Shown: piece by piece, positions 7,440 to 17,276 of the stretch
Layout of the letters: each line of letters starts with the position of its first letter
Position numbering within the stretch: the first letter of the stretch is position 1
From: Herbinix sp.
GTDB taxonomy: Bacteria; Bacillota; Clostridia; Lachnospirales; Lachnospiraceae
Assembly (NCBI GenBank): GCA_029240245.1
Contig: JARBTJ010000001.1
Coordinates: 1 to 63,272, forward strand
DNA length: 63,272 bases
Direction: 5' to 3'
Translations under genes and position numbers: made by a program
The notes under the pieces: generated by a model
The model's database searches: none
What the model was told of the DNA's origin: nothing
The model's input: the letters and a program-made list of their open reading frames with translations, nothing else

Positions 7440-8483
7440 TCATTTATCTTGTATAATTGTAGGTAATTCTTTTCTAATATATTCAGCCCTGGACTGATCT
7501 CTTGTAGCACTTCCGACATTTTTTCCCAAGGTCCATTGCAGACTTCCGGGCTGAACACCCATCATTAATTTGTGGATATTAAACTCTCTGTTAAAATGAA
7601 TCAAGCCGCAATCTGCGCCAAATTTTAACTGGGAAAGTAGCGCCATAGCATCCTCCGAGGAAATCTGTCTTGCATATTTTAAAACACCGTAGGAGCGAAA
7701 AACCTGATCCTCAATTTCGTCTGTATTAACAGAAAGCATATACTCTCTGCGTTTTCTTTCCTGTTTGATTACCTGGCTGACAATACGGTTCAAATTATCG
7801 ATGATTTCACGTTCCGAATTTCCCAACGTTTTCTGGTTAGATATCTGGTAAATACTTCCAAGACTTTTTGTTCCTTCACCATAAATACCACGAATGGTGA
7901 CACCGTACTTTCCTACCTCCTCAATCAGCTTTTGAATCATTCTAGCAGCACTTAACGCCGGTAAAAATACCATACAGGAAGCACGCATTCCGGTGCCGGC
8001 ATTGGTAGGGCAGGCAGTTAAATAACCATATTTTTCATCATATGCAAAATGAAGTTTGTCATATGCAATATCATCTACTTGATCGGCTTCTTTGAATGCC
8101 TGTTCTAAATTCATTCCTCCGACAATTGCCTGTATTCTTAAATGATCCTCTTCATTGATCATAATACTGATGGTTTCATCCTCAGATAAGATAAGACCTG
8201 TCGTCTGCTTCTTTTCTGCCAGCAGCGGACTTACGATATGCCGCTCCACCATAGCTGTTTTATCTATTTCACTTAAGGTGCTGATATTGCAGGCATAAAA
8301 CCTTCGGCCTTCTATTTGTGAAAGCGCAGGTGTAATTTCCTTAACTTCATTTACAAGTGTTATCGCCTGTTCTTCCTCAATTTTTGGAGAAAACGGATAT
8401 TTCTCGAGATTTCTTGCCAGCCTGACGCGACTGGAGATTACAACATCGCTGTCTGCGGCATTTTCTTCATACCATTTAAGCAT
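7440..8483 (-). CDS. mcsB: Protein-arginine kinase McsB
   Basis: 347 aa, the normal McsB length. It is related to phosphagen kinases, with the diagnostic SSRVRLARN at residues 17-25, the nucleotide-binding arginines, and the catalytic-loop segment CPTNAGTGMRAS containing the active-site cysteine. McsB phosphorylates arginine residues on misfolded proteins and on regulators, marking them for ClpC-ClpP. The gene overlaps mcsA by 8 bp, so the activator and kinase are translationally coupled. In Bacillus subtilis McsB also inactivates CtsR; here CtsR is replaced in the operon by a GntR-type protein, so its regulatory target may differ (inference). Confidence 0.96.
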   Translation of the reverse strand: MLKWYEENAADSDVVISSRVRLARNLEKYPFSPKIEEEQAITLVNEVKEITPALSQIEGRRFYACNISTLSEIDKTAMVERHIVSPLLAEKKQTTGLILSEDETISIMINEEDHLRIQAIVGGMNLEQAFKEADQVDDIAYDKLHFAYDEKYGYLTACPTNAGTGMRASCMVFLPALSAARMIQKLIEEVGKYGVTIRGIYGEGTKSLGSIYQISNQKTLGNSEREIIDNLNRIVSQVIKQERKRREYMLSVNTDEIEDQVFRSYGVLKYARQISSEDAMALLSQLKFGADCGLIHFNREFNIHKLMMGVQPGSLQWTLGKNVGSATRDQSRAEYIRKELPTIIQDK

Positions 8484-9024
8484 TGTTGGTCTCCTCCTTC
8501 TTCATCTGTTTGATGATATCCCTGAGCCTTGCAGCCTCTTCAAATTCTTCCTTCTCGATTGCCTCCTGAAGCTTCAGGGAAAGCTTTTCTGCTTCGGTAA
8601 AATCCTTTAAGATTCGATCCATCTTGGTGGCATATCCCTTCGGACGCTTTCCGGTATGAACCTCTGCTCCTTGAATCCCTTTTAAGGTTTTTCCTAACTG
8701 ACTGTTAAAGCTGCGATAACAATTTGAACATCCGAAACGTCCTTTTTGTAAAAATTCCTCGTAGCTGGTCCCACATTTTTCGCATTCAATGTCAGTCTTA
8801 TTTGTACCTGTTTCCTTGGTCTGACTAGTCGTATAATAATTATCCAATAAAGTAGATAATAAGTCACCAAGAGTTAGCTCGCTGTTTAATAAGGGTTTTT
8901 CCATTTGAAAGGATGTGTAATCGGCCGCACATTCTTCACAAAGATGCTGTTCCTTTTTAGAACCATTGATGATTTCGGTATAAAGTATTTTTGCATCTCT
9001 CTTTTGGCATCTATCACATAACAT
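8476..9024 (-). CDS. mcsA: McsA, zinc-finger activator of McsB
   Basis: 182 aa. Two pairs of CxxC motifs in the N-terminal half (CDRC...CEEC and CEKC...CSNC) are the treble-clef zinc sites of McsA. The C-terminal UVR motif is EAIEKEEFEEAARLRD. McsA activates McsB and bridges it to ClpC. It follows the GntR-type gene by only 6 bp, and a GGGGG ribosome binding site lies inside the end of that gene. All four cysteine pairs are intact, so the protein should be functional. Confidence 0.93.
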   Translation of the reverse strand: MLCDRCQKRDAKILYTEIINGSKKEQHLCEECAADYTSFQMEKPLLNSELTLGDLLSTLLDNYYTTSQTKETGTNKTDIECEKCGTSYEEFLQKGRFGCSNCYRSFNSQLGKTLKGIQGAEVHTGKRPKGYATKMDRILKDFTEAEKLSLKLQEAIEKEEFEEAARLRDIIKQMKKEETNNA

Positions 9025-9030
9025 AGTAAA

Positions 9031-9405
9031 CTACCCCCTTTCAAATTCATCGAACACTTCATTGATAATCTTATGTGCTTCCTCACAATTAATGTTTTTA
9101 CAAATTGCTTTCGCAAGCACCACCCTTAGTGCATCTTTCATATCCTCAATTGCCTGCAGTTTATTTAAATCAATAGCAATTACCGCACCTCTTCTGCGGT
9201 CCAGCTTCACATAACCTTCCTGCTTCAAAATGGTATATGCTTTATTTACCGTATGCATATTAATTCCGATGATATCTGCTAATTCTCTCACAGAAGGTAG
9301 ATTATCCCCTTCCTGGATTTTAGAAGTAGCAATACCGTAGATGATTTGATTTCTGAGCTGGATATAGATTGCCTCATCACTATTAAAATCAATTTCGATA
9401 TACAT
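9031..9405 (-). CDS. GntR family (YtrA-type) transcriptional regulator heading the mcsAB-clpC operon
   Basis: About 124 aa from ATG 9405 (a GTG at 9414 is possible, but GAGG spacing favours the ATG). The N-terminal 70 residues are a classic GntR winged helix: IYIQLRNQIIYGI, then LPSVRELADIIGINMHTVNKAY as the HTH, then a wing with RRRGAV. The C-terminus is only about 45 residues of helix, typical of the short YtrA subfamily, which dimerises without binding a large ligand. It occupies the position where ctsR normally starts this heat-shock operon. It lacks the CtsR fold. A long inverted repeat overlaps the promoter just upstream, so autorepression and control of the whole operon are likely. Confidence 0.9.
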   Translation of the reverse strand: MYIEIDFNSDEAIYIQLRNQIIYGIATSKIQEGDNLPSVRELADIIGINMHTVNKAYTILKQEGYVKLDRRRGAVIAIDLNKLQAIEDMKDALRVVLAKAICKNINCEEAHKIINEVFDEFERG

Positions 9406-9434
9406 AGGAAACACCTCATTAATACCAAATTTAC

Positions 9435-9482
9435 GTTATATCTGTTATATCTATAGTATAACAGTATAACTTTATTTGTCAA
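9435..9482 (-). promoter_or_regulatory. Promoter and inverted-repeat operator of the gntR-mcsA-mcsB-clpC operon
   Basis: On the minus strand, -35 TTGACA (9477-9482) and -10 TATACT (9455-9460) are 16 bp apart. A 36-bp imperfect palindrome (9435-9470) made of nested GTTATA/TATAAC half-sites covers the -10 and start site. Such a repeat suits a short GntR dimer or tetramer. The CtsR heptad repeat (GGTCAAA type) is absent. Confidence 0.75.
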
Positions 9483-9581
9483 TTATTATTTTATACCGGA
9501 AAATCATTTCAATTATCCTAAATCGGAAATCCAATCTTTCTTTGGCTTTCCGGTTTAGGATAACAAATTACAGAAACAGCA

Positions 9582-10829
9582 TTATCTCCTTCTTCTGCGT
9601 CCCTTTGATTTCACGTACATACGAATTAAGAATGCGATAAGAATAATATATAATATACTTAATACTGCGATGATAAGAGCCGCTTTATTTAAATTTTTAT
9701 GATACTCTTCTGATTGCATAATCTCTTCTAAATCCGTTTCATCCGGGCTCTCAAAGCCGCCTGAGCCTTCCGAAACAAAGCGCTGAAGCGTTTTTTCAAT
9801 TTTGTCATATTGATAAAAGCCTGCTTCATTTTGATCATTGATTGCGTAGATTAAGAGGAAATTACTTGCCATATCATTTTCTGGGTAATAGGCATTGATC
9901 GATATATCCGATACTATGATTTTTGATTTAACATAACCAGCCGGAATCTTTACTTCACTGCCAGGTTCATCCAATTTATACTTACCTTCATATAAAGCAA
10001 ATATAGAACCATTGCTGTTTACCAGTGAAAATGTACTTTTTACCTCCTCGGGGTTTTCAGAAACCTCGTCAGTTTCATCTTCCGGAGCAAATTCTCTGAA
10101 AGCATTTATAGTATATTCTATGACAGCTCCCGATTCTGCAAACACAGTAATGATAATTTTATTTTCTCCTTCTTTCAGAAAATCATTACCTGAAATTGAA
10201 ACTGTCGCATCTTTATCTTCGGTAATTGCATCAATGATCAAACGCTGTGTTTCCGAACCTACCGCTACATTGTATTCAAAAACTTTTTTATCAAAGTCCG
10301 GAATTAATTCGGAGGGATTTATTTTTAAGGATTTTAAAAATGCATTTTCCGAAGCCGTCTCAGCAGCCTTTACATGAACGCTTAAATCGGTGCTCGATAC
10401 AGCCATATCCTCTTCAAATTCGTAATCATATACCATAGCACGGCCGCTTACGGAAATCTTGCAGACTCCCACTTTACGTGCATCAAACTTTAATACATAC
10501 TGTCTTATGTCTGCTGCCTCCGTTTCATTCATATCGGAAATTTTTAAAAAGCCGCTGTTACCGGATACATAGTCAGAGCTGTAACGGTATTCCAGTATAT
10601 CTTCATCATAGACTAAGTTTGCCTCTACTCCTCCTGATTGAACATCAGAGGTAACGGTTACGTAGACCTCAATGCTGTCACCCAAAGTAACCTCCGTTGA
10701 AGTCGTGGTTATCTCTATTTCAGCACTGGCAGCAAGGCAGGGTTTCGCTGTAAAGAAGCTTCCTGCAAGCAAAAAAAGTAAAATTGCACCTATGTATTTC
10801 ATCCAATTTTTTTGTTTTTTTTCTCTCAT
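9582..10829 (-). CDS. Membrane-anchored exported protein with cohesin-like and cadherin-like domains
   Basis: The ATG at 10829 has GGAGGG at the right distance; upstream codons are not needed. About 415 aa: signal peptide with hydrophobic core ILLFLLAGSFF, a cohesin-type beta sandwich (residues about 38-150; pattern LGDSIEVYVTV...GGVEANLVYDEDILEY), a cadherin-like beta-sandwich repeat (about 165-260; LKSLKINPSELIPDFD...VFEYNV), an unknown beta domain, and a C-terminal transmembrane helix followed by KSKGRRRRR. So it is exported and held by the C-terminus. Cohesin-like domains bind partner proteins or glycans, but no dockerin is seen nearby. Its cadherin-like repeat recurs at the end of the neighbouring glucosaminidase, suggesting a shared surface role. 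Confidence 0.75.
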   Translation of the reverse strand: MREKKQKNWMKYIGAILLFLLAGSFFTAKPCLAASAEIEITTTSTEVTLGDSIEVYVTVTSDVQSGGVEANLVYDEDILEYRYSSDYVSGNSGFLKISDMNETEAADIRQYVLKFDARKVGVCKISVSGRAMVYDYEFEEDMAVSSTDLSVHVKAAETASENAFLKSLKINPSELIPDFDKKVFEYNVAVGSETQRLIIDAITEDKDATVSISGNDFLKEGENKIIITVFAESGAVIEYTINAFREFAPEDETDEVSENPEEVKSTFSLVNSNGSIFALYEGKYKLDEPGSEVKIPAGYVKSKIIVSDISINAYYPENDMASNFLLIYAINDQNEAGFYQYDKIEKTLQRFVSEGSGGFESPDETDLEEIMQSEEYHKNLNKAALIIAVLSILYIILIAFLIRMYVKSKGRRRRR

Positions 10830-10951
10830 GTCATTCCCTCCAATTTTATCTGATAGCAATATCCGGCCTTCAGGTTGTTCACCCGAGGCCGGATTTATGG
10901 CATTTGATTTGTAATTTCGGTTTACCTTACATCATATGCGATACATTGTAA

Positions 10952-13807
10952 TTACTCTCTGAGAATAGTAACCGTGTAGTTTGCAACATCCTGATTTTCT
11001 GCAATGACAGGAATTACGATCTCGTTGGTGCCGACATTCAGAGAATAAATACCTCCGCCTCCCAAGGTTGCTTTCTTACTTACTGTTGAAGCCTTTATTT
11101 CAACGGCCTCAACCTCATTACTAACAATAAGGTCGTAGTTTCGTTCTGTCTGACTAAACGTAGGTGTAATCGGTATCTCTTTGCCGGAAAGGTCAAGAAC
11201 TTTCAAGCTCGTTAACCGGTTGTTCGGATTAAACATAGTGGTGGGTCTCGGCTCCGGTTTTGCCGGCATATTTAAATATACCGGTATGGAAAATATAATC
11301 GGAGTATCAGAAACATCTCCATAAGCAGAGCATATTTTTTTTCCTTCGGCCCAAGGTGCTTCCACATTCGTCATATATTGATGGAAGTAAGTCGATTTTG
11401 GAGTCACATTGAACTTCTGTAAATATACGGTATCCTGTCCTCGATTAATATATGTTCCACCCAGGAAATATGAACCGCCCACGATGGATTTATAAGGATT
11501 TGTCCACGGAATTAAGTAAAGCGCATTGTTCGTGGCACTACTCGTACCATTTTTCGCATATCTGAGACCATTGGCAATGGCACCACCTCCGGCACTGTCA
11601 TTGGCTCCGATGTTGTAGAAATTGTAAAAACCTGCGAAGCTTTCACCGTTATAGGTATAGGTACCGGATACACTGTTGCTTAAGGTCGTTGCTCCTGTAA
11701 CTACTTCCTGCTTGACTCGAGATGCCAGATGGTAAGGGCTTACCCCGGAGTATAACGCCGCTTGAATAAAGGTTTCGCCGTAGGTATAACTTTGTGTATT
11801 ACCGTTCTCATCCACAAAAGAATAACTGGATTGGTACATAGCTGTGCCTTTCAAAACATTTTCCACACCGGCAAGGTTTTGATAATCACTCTGATATTTT
11901 AATAATTCAAACTGAAAAATCAAATTAGCCGCCAGAAAATTCCTCGGATCCATATAATAACGAATTGCCGCCTCGGATGCTGTTACCCAGGTGGAACCGT
12001 CCCAAACAATGAAGGTATCCTTTGACCAGTTGTAGGCTCCGTCAGCCAAAGACTTCCACTCGACCCCTTTTGTGTTCGGTATTGTATTCTTACCGGGGAT
12101 GCTTTCCTCCCGAATTACGGTTTCCCAATCTAAACCGGTCTGGTAGGCTACAAATTCCCACTTAGGATATTGGGCATGCAGCTGTCTGAGCGGTTCGCGG
12201 TAACTCTCCGGAAATGCTAATAATTTTATCTCAAAATCGATATTATCAGGTGCCTCCGTGATCGGGGTCGGTAATGGACTCGGGGTCGGTGTTGGGGTCG
12301 GAAGGGTTCCGGTACCCGGCGGCCATGGCATATTGCTGCCATCCGGAGCTTTATCACCGATATAAATATACTCCGCACTTACATAACCGCCATATCCGTT
12401 AAAGGTAACATAATACCAGACTGCACCGTTTACGCGCACATTGAAATTTACTGTGACATGTTGACCGTTCATTAACAGGACCGGCTGATTTTGGCTGTCA
12501 TATAACAGATTATTTGATATTAATATATTTTCTATTACGTTTAAATAAATTGTATTACATACATAACCGTCTCTAGGTGAACTGATATCACTATAAATCT
12601 GAATATCCGGAACCTCGAAGATTACAGGAACCGGTGTTATCGTCGGTGCCGGTGTCGGTAATGGTGTTATCGTCGGTGTCGGTGTAGGAGTTAGTGTCGG
12701 TGTTGGTGTTATCGTCGGTGTCGGTGACACCGTTATACTGGGAGTCGGAGTTGGTGTTGGTTCCGGCTTCTCGGTCGGTTTCGGCGTAGGTGTCGGTTTC
12801 ACCGTAGGCTTCGGCGTAGGTGTCTCCGTAGGCGTTGGCTTCGCTGTCACCGTAGGTTTTGGTGTCGGCGTTGGCTTCGCTGTCGGCGTAGGTGTCGGAG
12901 TCGCGACCTCCCGGTCCACCAAAAATGTTATCTGTTTTGCCAACACATAACCGGTTTTTTTACTGCCATCATAGGTAAACGATACTTTAAACCATTTGAC
13001 ACTTGCTATGGTTCTTTCGTCTAATACTGATACATTCCTGCCCTTGTTTAAGGAAATCTCTTTCCCCTCGGAATTCTTGAGATAAGAAGCGGCTGTACTT
13101 GCACTGGAGTATATTTTTATTTTATTTGCTGCTTCTCCCTTTACGGATGCTGCAAATGAGATTTTTATGTATAAACTGGAAGCATATCCTGTCTTTGTTT
13201 TACCACCCGACAAAAAGGATATTGCATACCATTTTGTATTATCAACGGTTATCTCATTGATGATTGTAACACTATTACCTTTCACTAAGCCGGCAAGCTT
13301 GGAATAAGTTGTTCCCGGACCGCTACGCACATTGAGTGTCGTTGCTGTCACGGTTGCCTTAATTTCATATTCCTTCATAATCCCCTCGGTTGACGAACCG
13401 TTTGGCTTCGGTGTAGGGGTCGGCATCTTTGTAGGAGTCGAAGTAGGCTTTGGAGTTGGCTTAGGAGTAGGTGTCGGAGTGACCGTAGGTTCCGGTGGCT
13501 TGACATAATCACTTAGAACATAGCCTTTCACCGTTTTCCCGTTAAAGGTCATTGAAATATAATACCAATCGCCTTCCTCTTCAAGGATATTTACCATCTC
13601 ACCCTTCTTTAAATATACATAGGTGCCATTTATTTGAGCCTTCGCAGCCGTTGCGGAGGGTTCCACTCTTACATTCAACGTAGAAGCGGTAACCGTTCCT
13701 TTCTGGGCTGCATAGGCATGATATGTTGTTTGATAAAAGCTGTTTCCAAGAAACATTGCGACACAAAGGATTATTACCAACCATCTGTTTAAATACCGCT
13801 TTCTCAT
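10952..13807 (-). CDS. Secreted SH3b-repeat N-acetylglucosaminidase (cell wall hydrolase)
   Basis: 951 aa. Signal peptide ([18 protein letters not shown]), three N-terminal SH3b domains (about 35-105, 150-220, 222-300; repeated [10 protein letters not shown] pattern), two proline-threonine linkers (PTPTPKP-type), a fourth degenerate SH3b domain (about 405-485), a third linker, then a GH73/LytG-like glucosaminidase domain (about 525-835; [20 protein letters not shown] containing a candidate catalytic glutamate, and [16 protein letters not shown]), and a final cadherin-like repeat. It probably cleaves the GlcNAc-MurNAc bond in peptidoglycan during growth or separation. No sortase motif or membrane anchor, so wall binding is presumably through the SH3b domains. 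The linker DNA (about 12640-12900) is strongly repetitive. Confidence 0.88.
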   Translation of the reverse strand: MRKRYLNRWLVIILCVAMFLGNSFYQTTYHAYAAQKGTVTASTLNVRVEPSATAAKAQINGTYVYLKKGEMVNILEEEGDWYYISMTFNGKTVKGYVLSDYVKPPEPTVTPTPTPKPTPKPTSTPTKMPTPTPKPNGSSTEGIMKEYEIKATVTATTLNVRSGPGTTYSKLAGLVKGNSVTIINEITVDNTKWYAISFLSGGKTKTGYASSLYIKISFAASVKGEAANKIKIYSSASTAASYLKNSEGKEISLNKGRNVSVLDERTIASVKWFKVSFTYDGSKKTGYVLAKQITFLVDREVATPTPTPTAKPTPTPKPTVTAKPTPTETPTPKPTVKPTPTPKPTEKPEPTPTPTPSITVSPTPTITPTPTLTPTPTPTITPLPTPAPTITPVPVIFEVPDIQIYSDISSPRDGYVCNTIYLNVIENILISNNLLYDSQNQPVLLMNGQHVTVNFNVRVNGAVWYYVTFNGYGGYVSAEYIYIGDKAPDGSNMPWPPGTGTLPTPTPTPSPLPTPITEAPDNIDFEIKLLAFPESYREPLRQLHAQYPKWEFVAYQTGLDWETVIREESIPGKNTIPNTKGVEWKSLADGAYNWSKDTFIVWDGSTWVTASEAAIRYYMDPRNFLAANLIFQFELLKYQSDYQNLAGVENVLKGTAMYQSSYSFVDENGNTQSYTYGETFIQAALYSGVSPYHLASRVKQEVVTGATTLSNSVSGTYTYNGESFAGFYNFYNIGANDSAGGGAIANGLRYAKNGTSSATNNALYLIPWTNPYKSIVGGSYFLGGTYINRGQDTVYLQKFNVTPKSTYFHQYMTNVEAPWAEGKKICSAYGDVSDTPIIFSIPVYLNMPAKPEPRPTTMFNPNNRLTSLKVLDLSGKEIPITPTFSQTERNYDLIVSNEVEAVEIKASTVSKKATLGGGGIYSLNVGTNEIVIPVIAENQDVANYTVTILRE

Positions 13808-14017
13808 TCAATACCCCTTTCATATACAAAAGCAGAAACTCTAGGATTTCAATTTGTCTATGCGAATACCAAGTTATGATCACATCCTACAATTACTGCT
13901 TTATATTATAAAAGAACTATGGCACTTCTGTGGCATTTATTGTTTTTTCTGTTATATGGTGTAATAATGGGGTATATTTTGTATAATTACCTGATAATTG
14001 AATAAATTTATAAAATA

Positions 14018-15289
14018 TCAGATCTCGTCAATTGCTTTTCCGATATCCTTTCGCATATATTTATTGTCATAGCCGATCCATCCGGCCGCCTCATAGGCCC
14101 TGTTTCTTGCTTCCTTAAGGTCCTTACCTTTCGCGGTAACACCCAGCACACGGCCCCCGTTTGTGACGATATCGTTACCGGACAATTTGGTTCCTGCATG
14201 GAATGCGTAATAATTGTCCTTTCCCTTAAAAGCATCCAAGCCATGAATCACAAACCCTTTTTCATAATGCTCCGGATAACCCTCTGAAGCCAGAATTACA
14301 CAGACCGCTGCGTTATCTTCAAATTCGAGATCTATTTTATCGAGCTGTCCATCGATACATGCTTCGCAAACCTCAAGTAAATCATTCTTCATGCGCGGAA
14401 GCACGACCTGAGCCTCAGGATCACCAAATCTGGCATTGTATTCCAACACCTTCGGACCCTCCTTTGTTAACATGAGTCCCACAAATAAAATACCTTTAAA
14501 TTCTCTTCCCTCCGCTTTCATTGCATCTAAAGTCTGCTGATAGATATATTTCCGGCAGAATTCATCCACTTCCCCGGTATAAAACGGACTTGGTGAAAAA
14601 GTTCCCATACCGCCGGTATTTAGACCCTCGTCGCCGTCTTTAGCCCGTTTGTGGTCCTGCGCACTTGTCATGGTAACTATATGACTTCCATCACAAAAGG
14701 CCAATACGGATACTTCCCTGCCTGTCATAAATTCTTCTACGACCAGCCTGTCTCCGGCAGCACCAAACTGTTTATCCTCCATAATTGCTTTCACACCATC
14801 TGCCGCTTCATCAAAATGAGTGCATATCAATACGCCTTTTCCCAGAGCAAGTCCATCCGCTTTTAATACAATCGGATAGTTACTGTTCTTTAGATACTCA
14901 ATTGCCTCCTTCGAATTCTCAAAGGTTTCATAAGTCGCTGTCGGTATCTGATATTTTTTCATCAATTCCTTGGAAAACGCTTTAGAACCTTCGATGATCG
15001 CAGCATTTTTTCTAGGTCCGAATACGCGTAACCCCTTTTCTTCAAACACATCAACTACTCCTGCAACCAGTGGGTCGTCCGGACCAACAATTGTTAAATC
15101 AATCCCTTCTTTAACAGCAAAATCAGCAAGTTTTTCATGCTCGTTTACCGGGATAGCAACACATTGAGCACACTCTGCTATTCCCGCATTTCCCGGAGCA
15201 CAATAGAGCCTACTAAGCTTTGGACTTAAGGCAACCTTTCTTGCAATTGCATGTTCTCTTCCGCCGCCTCCGATTATTAAAACCTTCAT
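14018..15289 (-). CDS. purD: Phosphoribosylamine-glycine ligase
   Basis: About 423 aa from the ATG at 15289, which has GGAGGG eight bases upstream; the ATG at 15304 overlaps that site and is not used. N-terminal KVLIIGGGGREHAIA, the ATP-grasp core (LKADGLALGKGV) and the metal-binding YNARFGDPE motif are intact. PurD makes glycinamide ribonucleotide from phosphoribosylamine, glycine and ATP in purine synthesis. It is the third gene of purM-purN-purD. No purine riboswitch is seen in front of the operon. Confidence 0.97.
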   Translation of the reverse strand: MKVLIIGGGGREHAIARKVALSPKLSRLYCAPGNAGIAECAQCVAIPVNEHEKLADFAVKEGIDLTIVGPDDPLVAGVVDVFEEKGLRVFGPRKNAAIIEGSKAFSKELMKKYQIPTATYETFENSKEAIEYLKNSNYPIVLKADGLALGKGVLICTHFDEAADGVKAIMEDKQFGAAGDRLVVEEFMTGREVSVLAFCDGSHIVTMTSAQDHKRAKDGDEGLNTGGMGTFSPSPFYTGEVDEFCRKYIYQQTLDAMKAEGREFKGILFVGLMLTKEGPKVLEYNARFGDPEAQVVLPRMKNDLLEVCEACIDGQLDKIDLEFEDNAAVCVILASEGYPEHYEKGFVIHGLDAFKGKDNYYAFHAGTKLSGNDIVTNGGRVLGVTAKGKDLKEARNRAYEAAGWIGYDNKYMRKDIGKAIDEI

Positions 15290-15414
15290 CTTTTTACCCT
15301 CCATTTACTTGTCAGATACAACAATTTTCACCCTTTGTGAGAAATTGCTGTCATGAATTAGACAAAAAACAGAAAGCTTAATCCACATAAGCCATCTGTT
15401 TCTTGATTCTGTCT

Positions 15415-16041
15415 CTATTTTTTAATTCGTACCCTATTATGATCAATGATAAGCTGATCCTCCGCAATCAGTCGAACCGCTTCCGGAAGAAGAAGCCATT
15501 CCGCTTCCTCCATAACCCGTCTTTGCAGAATTTCTGCAGTATCATCCTCATGAACCATAACCGGCTTTTGCAGGATGATAGGACCGGTATCGGTGCCTTC
15601 ATCAACAAAATGTACTGTAGCTCCTGTAACCTTGACCCCTCGTTCCAGTACTGCTTCATGGACCTTCAGCCCATAATAGCCCATACCACAAAAGGATGGG
15701 ATTAAGGACGGATGTATATTAATAATCCGATTCCGGTAATTTTTAATAACACATTCCGGAATAATCATTAAACATCCGGCCAGTACAATTAAATCAACGT
15801 GATAACGATCAATCAGTTTTAAAAGGGCTACATTAAATTCTTCTATCGTTGCATAGTCTTTCTTTGAAATAGCTGCTGCATCAACCTGATATTTTCTGGC
15901 CCGCTCCAAAGCATAAGCATTCTTATTATTGCTGATCACAACCTCTATCTTGACCGAGGGGAGTTTATTTTGTTCCATCTGATCCAACAGGGCTTGCAGA
16001 TTGGTTCCTCCACCCGATACAAGGACAGCCAGTTTTAGCAT
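15415..16041 (-). CDS. purN: Phosphoribosylglycinamide formyltransferase
   Basis: 208 aa, full length. The start [17 protein letters not shown] is the phosphate-binding loop, and the catalytic region [17 protein letters not shown] together with [16 protein letters not shown] carries the conserved Asn, His and Asp residues. It transfers formyl from 10-formyltetrahydrofolate to GAR. The stop codon of purM overlaps its start by 7 bp, so the two are coupled. The 110-bp gap to purD contains no clear terminator. Confidence 0.97.
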   Translation of the reverse strand: MLKLAVLVSGGGTNLQALLDQMEQNKLPSVKIEVVISNNKNAYALERARKYQVDAAAISKKDYATIEEFNVALLKLIDRYHVDLIVLAGCLMIIPECVIKNYRNRIINIHPSLIPSFCGMGYYGLKVHEAVLERGVKVTGATVHFVDEGTDTGPIILQKPVMVHEDDTAEILQRRVMEEAEWLLLPEAVRLIAEDQLIIDHNRVRIKK

Positions 16042-17060
16042 AAAGTGACTCCCTTCGAACCGCTTTTTACTTCACCGACGATGTAAGCCTTTTCACCTGC
16101 TGCTTCGATTAAAGCAACCGCTGTATCAGCATCCTTTTTATCTACTGCAATTAACATACCAATTCCCATGTTGTACGTATTATACATAATCTGTTCCTCA
16201 ATATCTCCGTCTTTTGATAACATACCAAAAATAGGAGGAATCGGATAACTGTTTTTATTAACAAAAGCGTGAATACCCTCCGGAAGCATTCTGGGAATAT
16301 TCTCATAAAAGCCACCACCGGTAATATGGCTGCAGGCTTTCACCGTAACATTACCGTTCTTTAAGCCTTTCAATGCATTCACATAAATCTTAGTAGGGGT
16401 AATCAAGGTTTCTCCCAGCGACTTACCTAAGGATTCATAATAGGTATCCAGGGTTTCTCTCTGCATACGGAATACCTTACGAACCAAAGAATAACCATTG
16501 CTGTGGATACCGGAGGAGGCGATTCCGATAAGAACATCACCCTGCTTTAAATTTGCACCGGTAACCAAATGCTTTTGATCAATAATACCAACCGCAAAAC
16601 CTGCCAGATCGTATTCATCAATCGGATAAAAACCAGGCATTTCCGCAGTCTCACCACCGATCAGTGCGGCACCTGCCTGTTTACAGCCTTCTGCCACACC
16701 CTTTACTATGGATGCAATTTTCTCAGGCTCATTTTTTCCGCAGGCGATATAATCAAGGAAAAATAAAGGTTCCGCTCCCGCACATGCAATGTCATTTACA
16801 CACATGGCAACACAATCGATACCTATGGTATCATGCTTATCCATTAAAAATGCAATTTTTAGCTTTGTTCCGACGCCGTCGGTTCCGGAAACCAGTGTGG
16901 GTTGCTCCATATTCTTAAAGCTTCCCAAAGAAAAGGCGCCAGAAAAACCGCCAATATCGGACAACACTTCCTTACGCATGGTACCACTGATATGTTCTTT
17001 CATTAAATCCACTGCTTTATATCCTGCCTCAATATCTACTCCAGCTTTTTTATAATCCAT
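16035..17060 (-). CDS. purM: Phosphoribosylformylglycinamidine cyclo-ligase (AIR synthetase)
   Basis: About 341 aa from the ATG at 17060, preceded by GGGAGG; an upstream in-frame ATG at 17141 would add 27 residues that do not look like PurM. The protein starts [17 protein letters not shown], the canonical PurM N-terminus, and has [13 protein letters not shown] and [11 protein letters not shown] as ATP-binding motifs. It closes the imidazole ring to form AIR. First gene of purM-purN-purD. Its promoter is in 17061-17276, where I see no PurR box or riboswitch that I can support. Confidence 0.97.
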   Translation of the reverse strand: MDYKKAGVDIEAGYKAVDLMKEHISGTMRKEVLSDIGGFSGAFSLGSFKNMEQPTLVSGTDGVGTKLKIAFLMDKHDTIGIDCVAMCVNDIACAGAEPLFFLDYIACGKNEPEKIASIVKGVAEGCKQAGAALIGGETAEMPGFYPIDEYDLAGFAVGIIDQKHLVTGANLKQGDVLIGIASSGIHSNGYSLVRKVFRMQRETLDTYYESLGKSLGETLITPTKIYVNALKGLKNGNVTVKACSHITGGGFYENIPRMLPEGIHAFVNKNSYPIPPIFGMLSKDGDIEEQIMYNTYNMGIGMLIAVDKKDADTAVALIEAAGEKAYIVGEVKSGSKGVTLC

Positions 17061-17276
17061 TCGAAATTCCTCCCAATAAGGATATGACAGCCATCGTTGC
17101 TGCAAAGTTATCCAGTCATCATTTCTGACATTTATGCTCACATTTTAGCATATCCGGACCTGTTTGTCCTTAATTTTCGTCCGATAATTTCTTATGTAAT
17201 TTATTAGAACCTCTAATAACAAGCCAGTGATATATAAGTGTACATTATTTGAAACTGATTACTCCCGTATACCTGA

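Noticed and set aside
9031-9405. Calling the first gene of the clpC operon ctsR by position
   Set aside because: The sequence has a GntR winged helix and lacks CtsR features; position alone is not enough.
12640-13490. Repetitive DNA as CRISPR-like or minisatellite array
   Set aside because: It encodes the PTPTPKP linkers of the wall hydrolase in frame, without regular spacers.
17061-17276. Purine riboswitch or PurR box before purM
   Set aside because: No kissing-loop aptamer pattern or CGAA-type PurBox could be identified.
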